DNA from: Oscillospiraceae bacterium
GTDB lineage: Bacteria > Bacillota > Clostridia > Christensenellales > Aristaeellaceae
Reading direction: 5' to 3'
Assembly: GCA_031266295.1 (NCBI GenBank)
Contig: JAISBH010000205.1
Coordinates: 1-17,483, forward strand
Length of the DNA stretch: 17,483 nt
Positions within the stretch are counted from its first letter, which is position 1. The number at the start of each line of letters is the position of its first letter. The position numbers and the translations under genes are program-made. The notes below the pieces were generated by a model, which saw only the letters and a program-made list of their open reading frames with translations, was not told where the DNA came from and searched no databases. Positions 7,519 through 13,902 of the stretch are shown here, piece after piece.

Positions 7519-7843
7519 CGAGACGGCTGAATACTCCCTGCGCTACAACGCCCGTGCCGTCGGCGACTTGGCAAGATTGTACTGGTATATCGCGCTCGAA
7601 CTCTCCGCGCCAGAGAGCGCCGCGCGTATCGTTGGCGATATCAGGGCCGCCTGCGAAACGCTGCGCCAGTTTCCGCTCCGCGCAAAAATGATACGGGACG
7701 CGCGTGTTCATCGGAAGGACTGGCGTATGCTCGCCGTCGGTAATTTCCGCGTCTATTATCGCGCGGATACTAAGCGGCTGGTGGTCTATATCAACCGCAT
7801 AGCCTATAACCGCCGCGATGTCGCGCCGCTGCTGAATCTATAA
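7508..7843 (+). CDS. RelE/ParE-family toxin
   Basis: The 111-residue basic protein has the RelE/ParE superfamily pattern: an N-terminal helical pair (ARAVGDLARLYWYIALEL), LRQFPLRAK, the WRMLAVGNFRVYYRAD strand pair, and a VVYINRIAYNRRD ending. RelE members cut mRNA in the ribosome and ParE members poison gyrase; the sequence alone does not separate them, though the RV.YR and C-terminal YNRRD patterns fit a ribonuclease as well as a ParE-like toxin. It overlaps the antitoxin gene by 11 nt and appears intact. Confidence 0.87.
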   Translation: MRNNETAEYSLRYNARAVGDLARLYWYIALELSAPESAARIVGDIRAACETLRQFPLRAKMIRDARVHRKDWRMLAVGNFRVYYRADTKRLVVYINRIAYNRRDVAPLLNL

Positions 7844-7859
7844 GCACCCCTTCAGGATC

Positions 7860-7889
7860 GGCGGCGCGCAGCGCGAAGTGCGCGCCGCC
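7860..7889. terminator. GC-rich hairpin between convergent genes
   Basis: Perfect 10-bp stem GGCGGCGCGC / GCGCGCCGCC (7860-7869 with 7880-7889) and a 10-nt loop. It lies 16 nt after the toxin stop and 8 nt from the stop of the convergent tail gene, so it could act on both strands. No T-tract is present. Confidence 0.6.
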
Positions 7890-7897
7890 ACAGCACA

Positions 7898-8614
7898 TCA
7901 CACGCCCGCTAGCGCCACCCTAAACAGCACCATCCCCACCGCGCCAGCCCCCGGCGCAGCCAGCGCGGCTACGCTCCCGGTGTAATAGTTCGTCCTGCCG
8001 CCACCGTTGCCGCCCGCGCCAACTCCGATCGCGCCGGGCATGATCGCCGCGTTGGACGCGCTGGTACCGTATGCCGTCCTTGGCGCGCTTACCGGGAGAA
8101 ACGTACATCCGATCGCGCCCGTGCCTGGCGCGATCGTGCCCGCCGAGCCTCTTGTGCCCGCTGTCCCATACTCGGCGTTCGCGTCGTCATACAGGCGGTA
8201 TGGCGTGCCGGATGCGACGCCGCCCGCCGGCGTACTCACGCTAAGGCTCCCAGCGTCCCCAGTTACCTGCGTTATCGCCGATGATATCACTATCGTGTAA
8301 TCCCCAGGCGCAAGCTCAACTCCGATCTGCGTGTAGGGCGCGCCAGCTCCACCGCCAGCCCCAGAGCCAGTGCCTGATCCCGCCGAACCCAACTCTCCCG
8401 GCGAGATCATATAGAAATCCGCCGTCACTCCCGCCTCGCCTACCGTGAACGTCGTCCCAGCAGTCGCGTCCCAACACATATATTCGGCATACCATACCCC
8501 GCTATACTGCGCGGCGCGCCGCTTTATTGTCGCGCCCGTCCACACCACATCTGGCCAGGCCCATATATCCCCCTCCGTTTGCCAATAATACACAGGCGCC
8601 GCCTGAATACCCAA
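7898..8614 (-). CDS. Glycine-rich phage tail adhesin-like protein (paralogue 2)
   Basis: The 238-residue protein parallels the one at 6298-7065: an aromatic N-terminal module (WAWPDVVWTG, SGVWYAEY, ADFYMISPG), then a Gly/Ala/Ser-rich body (GSAGSGTGSGAGGGAG, GVGAGGNGGG) and the ending GMVLFRVALAGV. Such proteins are typical of tail-tip receptor-contacting components. The start is a TTG at 8614 with AGGAGG 8 nt upstream; no in-frame ATG fits better. The two paralogues differ strongly in the glycine-rich body, consistent with different binding specificities, which is inference. Confidence 0.7.
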   Translation of the reverse strand: MGIQAAPVYYWQTEGDIWAWPDVVWTGATIKRRAAQYSGVWYAEYMCWDATAGTTFTVGEAGVTADFYMISPGELGSAGSGTGSGAGGGAGAPYTQIGVELAPGDYTIVISSAITQVTGDAGSLSVSTPAGGVASGTPYRLYDDANAEYGTAGTRGSAGTIAPGTGAIGCTFLPVSAPRTAYGTSASNAAIMPGAIGVGAGGNGGGRTNYYTGSVAALAAPGAGAVGMVLFRVALAGV

Positions 8615-8638
8615 TCACAAACCCTCCTCACGTTGATT

Positions 8639-9892
8639 TTATGATAGTATCAATATCTGCAACGGGAGCGGCTCTTCAGGCGTGTCTCCCGATATGGTTA
8701 TGGTCATACCGCCATCCCACTGTGCGGATACTCTGGGCTGCGCCGCCGCGTATATGGCGTACTCCTCCGCGCTCGCGCCTGGAGCCAGGCACAGCAGCCC
8801 CGTCGAGTTAACGTGAACGTCCTCGCTGATCACATCCGCCGCGCCGTCGACCCACTCCTCCGGATCGATAGCGACGATCGACACGACGGGCGGCGCGGCA
8901 TAGTCGACGCCCAGTTCCGCCGCCGTGACTACCATCTGCGAACTCTTGAGGATACCGTCGGCCTGCTGTACCTGTTCGACTGTCTGGCTTATTTCGCTGA
9001 CCGTCTGCTCCATCGCTGACAGTCCGTCGGTTATGTCCAGGAGCGCCTGTTCCAGAGAGTCAATCGATTCGTTCAGCTCGTTTACCCGGGAGTCGATCTG
9101 TTCCGCGATTTCCTCCAGTTGTTCGAGGGCGGCAACGTCCTGTGTCAGGCGCACCCACGCCGATTCCTGGGACGGATAACCGCCGACACACATATATACA
9201 TCCCCGTCGGCGGTTATCGCCTGATCGCCTATCGACGCCTCCGTCAGCGCGGTCAAGCCTGTTTCGTCAGGCGCGTCGAATATCGCGTGCCCTCCGTCGC
9301 CTATCCCGCTGGTATCGGGCAGCGACAGCACCAGCTTCATGCCGTCCGGTTCCTGTACGAACGCGGCGGCGGGTCTCGCGTTGGGCGGCAGCAGCGCTAT
9401 CCGTGCGCTGATCCCGCCGAACGCGTTCGCGAAGGCCAGCACCGCCGACACCCAATCCGGCTTGGGCGGCTCGGCGCCTTCATATGATCCCGGCGACACC
9501 CAGCCGATCACCGACCACTGCGCGCGCCGTTCACCCGTGCCGCCCATCTCGTCGGAGCTGGCCGACGTGCCGCCGCTCTCGCTGGTTCCGTCAGACGACT
9601 CTCCGCCCGACGCGTCCGCGCGCACGGTCATCCGTAGCGCGCCGCTCACGGCCAGGTCGGTTTCTTCCAGTACATATCTGATCTCAAGATCACTGTCGGC
9701 TCGCAGCCCCACCGCCGCCGGGTATGTCCACCCGTCCGAGCGCCGCGCGTGGATCGAGTACACAGCGCCCGGTATCCGTCTCTCCGCCCTCGAAACGTCT
9801 ATGATTAACTCCGACGACAGCGACTCGCCCGCCGTGCCGAACCAATACAGCGCTTCCTGCTGCCGTCCCCAAACCAAACATATCTTCTCCAT
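8639..9892 (-). CDS. BppU-like baseplate/tail fibre protein with coiled coil
   Basis: The 417-residue protein has an N-terminal beta-rich segment (1-93) similar in style to the N-terminus of baseplate upper proteins. A Ser/Gly/Glu linker (94-120) follows, then a middle region with a collar-like GGHAIFDAPDETGLTAL and a DGDVYMCVGG strand. A clear heptad coiled coil spans about 250-312 (LEQLEEIAEQIDSRV, ISQTVEQVQQ), and a C-terminal beta domain (about 317-417) ends PLPLQILILS. The last domain resembles the carboxy-terminal module common in Firmicutes phage minor structural proteins. It is likely a trimeric fibre joining the baseplate to the adhesins. A GGGAG sequence lies just upstream of the ATG; the MITE ends 13 nt before the start codon, sparing the ribosome binding site. 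Confidence 0.65.
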   Translation of the reverse strand: MEKICLVWGRQQEALYWFGTAGESLSSELIIDVSRAERRIPGAVYSIHARRSDGWTYPAAVGLRADSDLEIRYVLEETDLAVSGALRMTVRADASGGESSDGTSESGGTSASSDEMGGTGERRAQWSVIGWVSPGSYEGAEPPKPDWVSAVLAFANAFGGISARIALLPPNARPAAAFVQEPDGMKLVLSLPDTSGIGDGGHAIFDAPDETGLTALTEASIGDQAITADGDVYMCVGGYPSQESAWVRLTQDVAALEQLEEIAEQIDSRVNELNESIDSLEQALLDITDGLSAMEQTVSEISQTVEQVQQADGILKSSQMVVTAAELGVDYAAPPVVSIVAIDPEEWVDGAADVISEDVHVNSTGLLCLAPGASAEEYAIYAAAQPRVSAQWDGGMTITISGDTPEEPLPLQILILS

Positions 9893-9904
9893 AGTACTCC
9901 CTGT

Positions 9905-10191
9905 CTAGGGCCTGTTCGAAAAATCTCGCGTGGGTCTTGTGGTGTCTTTTCCGCTCCGTTAAGGTAAGAATCCCTTCGGGATTCTGCGGATACGCGCCCG
10001 CTTCGCGCTGCGCGCCGCAACCGCGTCGCTGTTCCGGTCAGCGGACCTCCAGTGGCCGCTGGCAGCGCGAAGCGGGCCAGGATCGGCAGAACCCCGAAGG
10101 GGTTCTTTCCTGTATGCCTCCCTACACGCTCCTTGTGGGGACGAAAAATCCACCCCAATCCCCACCGCGATCTTTTTCGAACAGGCCCTAG
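9905..10191. mobile_element. 287-bp MITE-like element with terminal inverted repeats
   Basis: The ends carry a perfect 19-bp inverted repeat CTAGGGCCTGTTCGAAAAA (9905-9923 with 10173-10191), continuing imperfectly through TCTCGCG-TGGG / GATCGCGGTGGG. The outermost CTAG is palindromic and could be a target-site duplication as in IS5-type elements. Inside, 9966-10018 and 10059-10110 are an inverted pair (AAGAATCCCTTCGGG..., GCCCGCTTCGCGCTGC), and each contains its own small hairpin (9968-9984; 10089-10105). The element has no plausible coding sequence and fills the whole gap between two tail genes. It is a non-autonomous element; the source transposase is not in this window. Confidence 0.88.
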
Positions 10192-10202
10192 TGTTCTTTT
10201 GT

Positions 10203-11189
10203 TTATATCCTTATACCGGTAACTATTACCGTATAGTTCACCGTACGCGCGGGTTTCCTGGCCGCGTACAGCGTGACTGTCCCCGATCCCGCCGCGCCCG
10301 ATCCCATTACGGGTTCCTTCAGGCTGTCGGCGCTGATTATCACCGCTACGTCCGAGTCCGTATATGTGACGGCGGGATGCGCGGCAGTCGCCTGCCACAG
10401 TCCCAGCGTCTCGTTTACCGCCCAGTCGCCGGGATCGATGGAGCCGGTTTCGCGCGCCTTCTCGTAAATGGCATACTCCTGTGACTCTGCCAAATTTTCC
10501 ACGTCCGCCTGCAGTATCGCCACTGCGGAGGCCAGCTGAGCCGCAGCGTTATCGTCCAGTAAACCTTGCACGGTAGAGAGCCAATCCTCGAACTGCTCGA
10601 ACGCGCCGTCCTGCCAGCCCTCCGACTCCTGCTGGACGCCCTCGAACCACTCCGCCCATGCCGCCTCAAACTGCGCGAACAACCCCTCCGCGCCGACCTC
10701 TGTCAGCGAGTGCATCACGCCGCAGACCGCCGCGTTCCACCGCGTGTCCGTTATATCCATCTGGCCGATCCCTGTCGCTGTAGGCGCAACCGCTATTCGC
10801 GCCAGCATCAGCTCCCAAGCGTGATCGTCGCGCTGCAGGGACGGCGTCGATGGCTGAGAGGCCGGTTCGCCCTTGATTAATCGCTCCTCTATCGTGCGAG
10901 CGTCGAGGTCGCAGCGTATCACTGCCGCGTCGATCCTGGGCAGCGCGCCGTCCGGCGGAATCACGGTCAATGGTTTTTCGGACGCGTTAACGCCTATATG
11001 GCCCTTCACCGCGCATCGTCCCGGCTGGATCCCCAACTGCCAGCCGCCCAGCGCCTTGACCATCATGCTCGTCCCAGGCGATGGATGCACCCCGTCCGTT
11101 ATCACGCTGGCCAGCATCGCGGCTATGTCCTCCGCGTCGTATATCCTATCGCCGTTCACCGCGTTGAACGGTATCATCAAGTCCAACAT
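10203..11189 (-). CDS. Phage baseplate/tail fibre structural protein
   Basis: The 328-residue protein begins MLDLMIPFNAVNGDRIYDAEDIA, with residues 1-160 resembling the N-terminal module of Firmicutes phage baseplate proteins (MMVKALGGWQLGIQPGRCAVKG; LPRIDAAVIRCDLDARTIE; a conserved WN near 151). Residues 165-235 are helical and probably coiled coil, and residues 245-328 form a beta-rich end domain similar in layout to that of the next gene (EYAIYEKA..., VAVIISADS, YTVIVTGIRI). AAAGGAGG lies 7 nt before the ATG. The 427-bp gap upstream, rich in repeats, separates it from the Gp37-like gene, and the MITE follows it. Confidence 0.68.
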   Translation of the reverse strand: MLDLMIPFNAVNGDRIYDAEDIAAMLASVITDGVHPSPGTSMMVKALGGWQLGIQPGRCAVKGHIGVNASEKPLTVIPPDGALPRIDAAVIRCDLDARTIEERLIKGEPASQPSTPSLQRDDHAWELMLARIAVAPTATGIGQMDITDTRWNAAVCGVMHSLTEVGAEGLFAQFEAAWAEWFEGVQQESEGWQDGAFEQFEDWLSTVQGLLDDNAAAQLASAVAILQADVENLAESQEYAIYEKARETGSIDPGDWAVNETLGLWQATAAHPAVTYTDSDVAVIISADSLKEPVMGSGAAGSGTVTLYAARKPARTVNYTVIVTGIRI

Positions 11190-11225
11190 GATTGCGCCTC
11201 CTTTTGTATAATATAGTTATGGGGC

Positions 11226-11275
11226 GCCCCCTCTGTCGCTGCGGCGACATCTCCCCCTAAGGGGGCGATGAGGGT
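11226..11275. repeat. R element 5, long form
   Basis: GCCCCCTCTGTCGCTGCGGC then GACATCTCCCCCTAAGGGGG and CGATGAGGGT. It is inverted relative to R element 6, and the two flank a degenerate 8-bp tandem array inside the tail operon. Confidence 0.9.
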
Positions 11276-11310
11276 GGTCGGCTACCCCGTGGCTCGCAAC
11301 TCCGTAACCT

Positions 11311-11430
11311 CGTTCCACCGTTACCCCGTTACTCCATTCCACCGTTCCGCCGTTTCACCATTCCGCCGTTCCACCGTTACCCCGTTTCACCGTTCCACCG
11401 TTCCTACGTTACTCCGTCCTTCCAACCCTC
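11311..11430. repeat. Degenerate 8-bp tandem array
   Basis: About fifteen imperfect units based on CGTTCCAC (variants CGTTACCCC, CGTTCCGC, CGTTTCAC, GTTACTCC) run from 11311 to 11430. It is pyrimidine-rich on the plus strand. No gene lies here; an open plus-strand frame through it exists only because of the repeats. Confidence 0.8.
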
Positions 11431-11431
11431 C

Positions 11432-11482
11432 AACCCTCATCGCCCCCCTAGGGGGAGATGTCGCCGCAGCGACAGAGGGGGT
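11432..11482. repeat. R element 6, long form, opposite orientation to R5
   Basis: The sequence contains ACCCTCATCGCCCCCCTAGG followed by GGGAGATGTCGCCGCAGCGA and CAGAGGGGGTT, the reverse complement of the long form at 11226. Confidence 0.9.
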
Positions 11483-11602
11483 TCTCCGGCGACAGAGGGG
11501 TTCTCCGGCGACAGAGGGGGTTCTCCGGCGACAGAGGGGTTCTCCGGCGACAGAGAGGGGGTTCTCCGGCGACAGAGAGGGGGTTCTCCGGCGACAGAGA
11601 GT
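11482..11602. repeat. Six tandem 19-22-bp repeats derived from the R element end
   Basis: Six copies of TTCTCCGGCGACAGAG plus a variable G run (GGGG, GGGGG or AGGGGG). The GCGACAGAGGGGG part equals the terminal half of R element 6, so the array probably arose by local duplication of that end. There are no unique spacers, so it is not a CRISPR array. Confidence 0.9.
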
Positions 11603-11616
11603 GAACCGGTTCGTTC

Positions 11617-12723
11617 CTATATACTCCCCAGCACCGCGCGCCTGGTCATGACGCCGCTCTCATATCGCACCTCCAGCGCGCGTACCCTGGCCGCTGTGTC
11701 TACCCCCCAACGCCTAGCGCGTACCCTGACTATGTCGCCCAGCATCAGCTCCGAGCCGACCCGCTTGCTTTGCTCGATCGTGCCCGATACCGTTACCCCT
11801 CGCGCGCTGGCCCGCATTTCATTTAGCGCGAACGCCTTCAGCGTCCCTGTGTACTGCGCGCTGGTCAACTGCGACGATCCGCCGCCGCTGCCTGGCGGCT
11901 TGCCTATCGCGCTGCCCGACCCGTCAGTCACGCTTGCAGCCGCATACCTCATCGCTTGCTCGAACCGATCCAACCCCGACGCGCGCACCCCTGTATGTTC
12001 CCATTGATTGTCAACGACGATCTTCTTTGCTACCCCCGACGCGTCCATCTCTCCAATCACATACATCACATTGACGAATCCTTCCGTGCTGTCGGCGGCC
12101 GTTAGTTCCATGAAGTTGTCATACTCCGGATCCAGTGCCGCCGCATCCAGCGCGTCCTCGTCAAACCGGTCCGCTCCCTCATACAGCTCCAGCCTCATCG
12201 CGCACGACGCCGGTTCAAACGCCGTCCTGACGCCCAGTCCGCTGCCGCCGCATATAGTTCGCACCGCCTCCAGCAGCGTCTCGCCCGATGTCAAGTACGC
12301 CGCGCTCTCTCCCAGACCGTCGGCCTGCGCCATGCTCCATTCCGGGAACGCCCGCGCCGCGTCGCCGAACACGTCCTCCGTCATCTGGCGTATGATGAAT
12401 CCAGCCGTTCCCGTGTAATATGTCACGTCCGGCAGACACCGCCGTTCCAGTAGCGCGGTCAGCGATCGGCCTCTCGCCGTCACCTCAGTGCCGCCATGCC
12501 GCTGCGCCAGCGTCACCGCATCCAGTATGTACGCCTCGTCGCTGTGTTGCGGCCAGACGATCTGCCCTGGCGACAGTCTGCTCGAACCGTCCAGCGTGGT
12601 CAGCGGCGATGTGAACTCCATCTCGCCTGGCGCGTCATACCGCCTCACAGAGTTAAGCCGCGAATATTGGTCGATGATCCCCAGCGCCGCGTTCTCCTTC
12701 GCGTCGAATATCCACAATCCCAT
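11617..12723 (-). CDS. Siphovirus ReqiPepy6 Gp37-like tail protein
   Basis: The 368-residue protein starts MGLWIFDAKENAALGIIDQYSRLNSVRRYDAPGEMEF-like, with the pattern of the Gp37-like family (RRYDAPGEMEF, AYILDAV, V.ARGRSLTALLERR, GFIIRQM, TEGFVNVMYVIGE, LMLGDIVRV). Members sit next to Dit in Gram-positive siphophages and are thought to form the hub or N-terminal part of the tail-associated lysin. Here there is no lysin extension: the protein is the structural part only, with a Gly/Ser-rich insertion (PPGSGGGSS). AAAGGAG lies 9 nt before the ATG. It is the second gene of the cassette, after Dit, in the usual order. Confidence 0.75.
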   Translation of the reverse strand: MGLWIFDAKENAALGIIDQYSRLNSVRRYDAPGEMEFTSPLTTLDGSSRLSPGQIVWPQHSDEAYILDAVTLAQRHGGTEVTARGRSLTALLERRCLPDVTYYTGTAGFIIRQMTEDVFGDAARAFPEWSMAQADGLGESAAYLTSGETLLEAVRTICGGSGLGVRTAFEPASCAMRLELYEGADRFDEDALDAAALDPEYDNFMELTAADSTEGFVNVMYVIGEMDASGVAKKIVVDNQWEHTGVRASGLDRFEQAMRYAAASVTDGSGSAIGKPPGSGGGSSQLTSAQYTGTLKAFALNEMRASARGVTVSGTIEQSKRVGSELMLGDIVRVRARRWGVDTAARVRALEVRYESGVMTRRAVLGSI

Positions 12724-12781
12724 ATCTGTCCGCTCCTTTGTAAATCCGCACCTCGCGTCGTACGTTTAACCCATATGTCCC

Positions 12782-13672
12782 TTAAACGCTCAAGTATTTC
12801 GGCCTGAACGAAGCCGTTGCGGTCAAGGCCCCGCCGCCTGACACAGCCTCCGCCCTCAGCAGGTTATCGCCTGGTTCCAGCTGCAGGAACACGCTGTCCG
12901 GATCGACGTACCGCATACCGCCGACCGTCGTTCCGTCGGCATGAACGTACCGCGCGTATTTCTCGCCCGCTTCCGTGCCGATCTCGAATGCGTCGCCCGC
13001 CTCCAGCGTGGCCGTAATCCGCATCGCCTCGCCCGTCCCAGGCCGGATCACCGCCGGACGCTCCACATCGTCTGCGGCGAACAGCTTGATCGTCATTCCC
13101 GTGCTCACATCGCCGGGATTGACTACGTTCACCGTCGTGCCGGACGCTCTGCCGCCGAACTGGAACCCATCCACGACGCTCCACGGGAACGCCACCCCGC
13201 CGATCCATCCAGTTAGATTCGCCGTAAGCCCGCCATCCGTATCCTCCCACCATGGCGACGGAGCGATCAGCGACGCCGTAAACCGCGACCCATCGGCCTT
13301 GTCAAACGCCAGTCCGCTCTCCGCCGCGCAGCCTATCCTCCGCTCGAATACGCCGCCCGCCTCGTCGCGCCGCAACGTCAGCCATCCTGTCACCAATGGA
13401 GAGAAGCACGCCGTCAGCCGCCGTCGATTCTCCGGCACGTTAACCGCTATGAATCCCTCCAGCACGATCAACCGCCGGGTTACGCGGCTGGATACCCGCA
13501 CAGACCCAGCGCGTTCCGGGGGATCGATCACGTAAGCCTCCGATCGCAGGTCATACAACCCCTGCGCCGCCGTGAGTATGAACGGCGATATCCCCGGATT
13601 AAGCATATCTGTCGAATCCGCCGTCTCCAGCGTTATACCGCGCCCTCGCGCGTTTTGATAAATCAATTCCAT
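12782..13672 (-). CDS. Siphophage distal tail protein (Dit-like)
   Basis: Read from the ATG at 13672 the product is 296 residues, MELIYQNARGRGITL..., the usual opening of the siphovirus tail-component (Dit) family. Typical features are the strand-rich N-terminal half (VSSRVTRRLIVLEGFI), an APSPWWED motif that is characteristic of Dit proteins, and a galectin-like C-terminal half ending DNLLRAEAVSGGG...FRPKYLSV. Dit forms the ring between tail tube and baseplate. A longer frame starts at 13708, but that ATG is at the expected transcription start of the promoter at 13713-13741, while TGAGGGGG precedes 13672, so I use the shorter form. It is the first gene of the minus-strand operon; no tape-measure gene precedes it. 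Confidence 0.75.
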   Translation of the reverse strand: MELIYQNARGRGITLETADSTDMLNPGISPFILTAAQGLYDLRSEAYVIDPPERAGSVRVSSRVTRRLIVLEGFIAVNVPENRRRLTACFSPLVTGWLTLRRDEAGGVFERRIGCAAESGLAFDKADGSRFTASLIAPSPWWEDTDGGLTANLTGWIGGVAFPWSVVDGFQFGGRASGTTVNVVNPGDVSTGMTIKLFAADDVERPAVIRPGTGEAMRITATLEAGDAFEIGTEAGEKYARYVHADGTTVGGMRYVDPDSVFLQLEPGDNLLRAEAVSGGGALTATASFRPKYLSV

Positions 13673-13712
13673 TCCGCGCCCCCTCACGGCACTCCACAAC
13701 CAACTCATGTAT

Positions 13713-13741
13713 AGAATACACTAACAACCGACACTTGTCAA
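13713..13741 (-). promoter_or_regulatory. Near-consensus SigA promoter of the tail/lysis operon
   Basis: On the minus strand TTGACA (13741-13736), a 17-nt spacer and TATTCT (13718-13713) place transcription start near 13706, about 34 nt ahead of the Dit start codon. GACA-AG-TGTC overlapping the -35 is a short inverted repeat that could be an operator. In an intact prophage the Dit gene is normally read from an upstream late transcript, so a promoter here is unusual. Confidence 0.8.
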
Positions 13742-13833
13742 TATGTTAAACAAAATTTAGTTGTAGGGCGGACTAAAGGCGTCAGGGATAATCTCAGCCG
13801 CTTTATGCGTCTAATAGTTAAGAGCAACTTGGA

Positions 13834-13887
13834 AAGAATCTCTTCGGGATTTTGTAGATACGCGCCCGCTTTGCGCTGCGCGCTGCC
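13834..13887. repeat. Relic of the MITE inner arm in the leader of the next gene
   Basis: This 54-bp stretch matches 9966-10019 in the MITE with six differences, all transitions (C/T or G/A). It contains the same TTCGGG hairpin core and the TACGCGCCCGCTT string. The terminal repeats are absent, so this is a fragment. It ends just before the ribosome binding site at 13891-13896. Confidence 0.85.
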
Positions 13888-13902
13888 ATTGGAGGAGTTA
13901 TC

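Noticed and set aside
11482..11602. Possible CRISPR array
   Set aside because: Units are directly tandem with no unique spacers, vary only in G-run length and derive from an R element end; there are no cas genes.
11268..11651. Plus-strand open frame through the repeat region
   Set aside because: It is open only because of R elements and tandem repeats; the translation is repetitive and it overlaps the Gp37-like gene end.
5060..13741. Complete prophage
   Set aside because: No integrase, terminase, portal, capsid, tape measure or attachment-site pair is visible; host-type genes begin on both sides.
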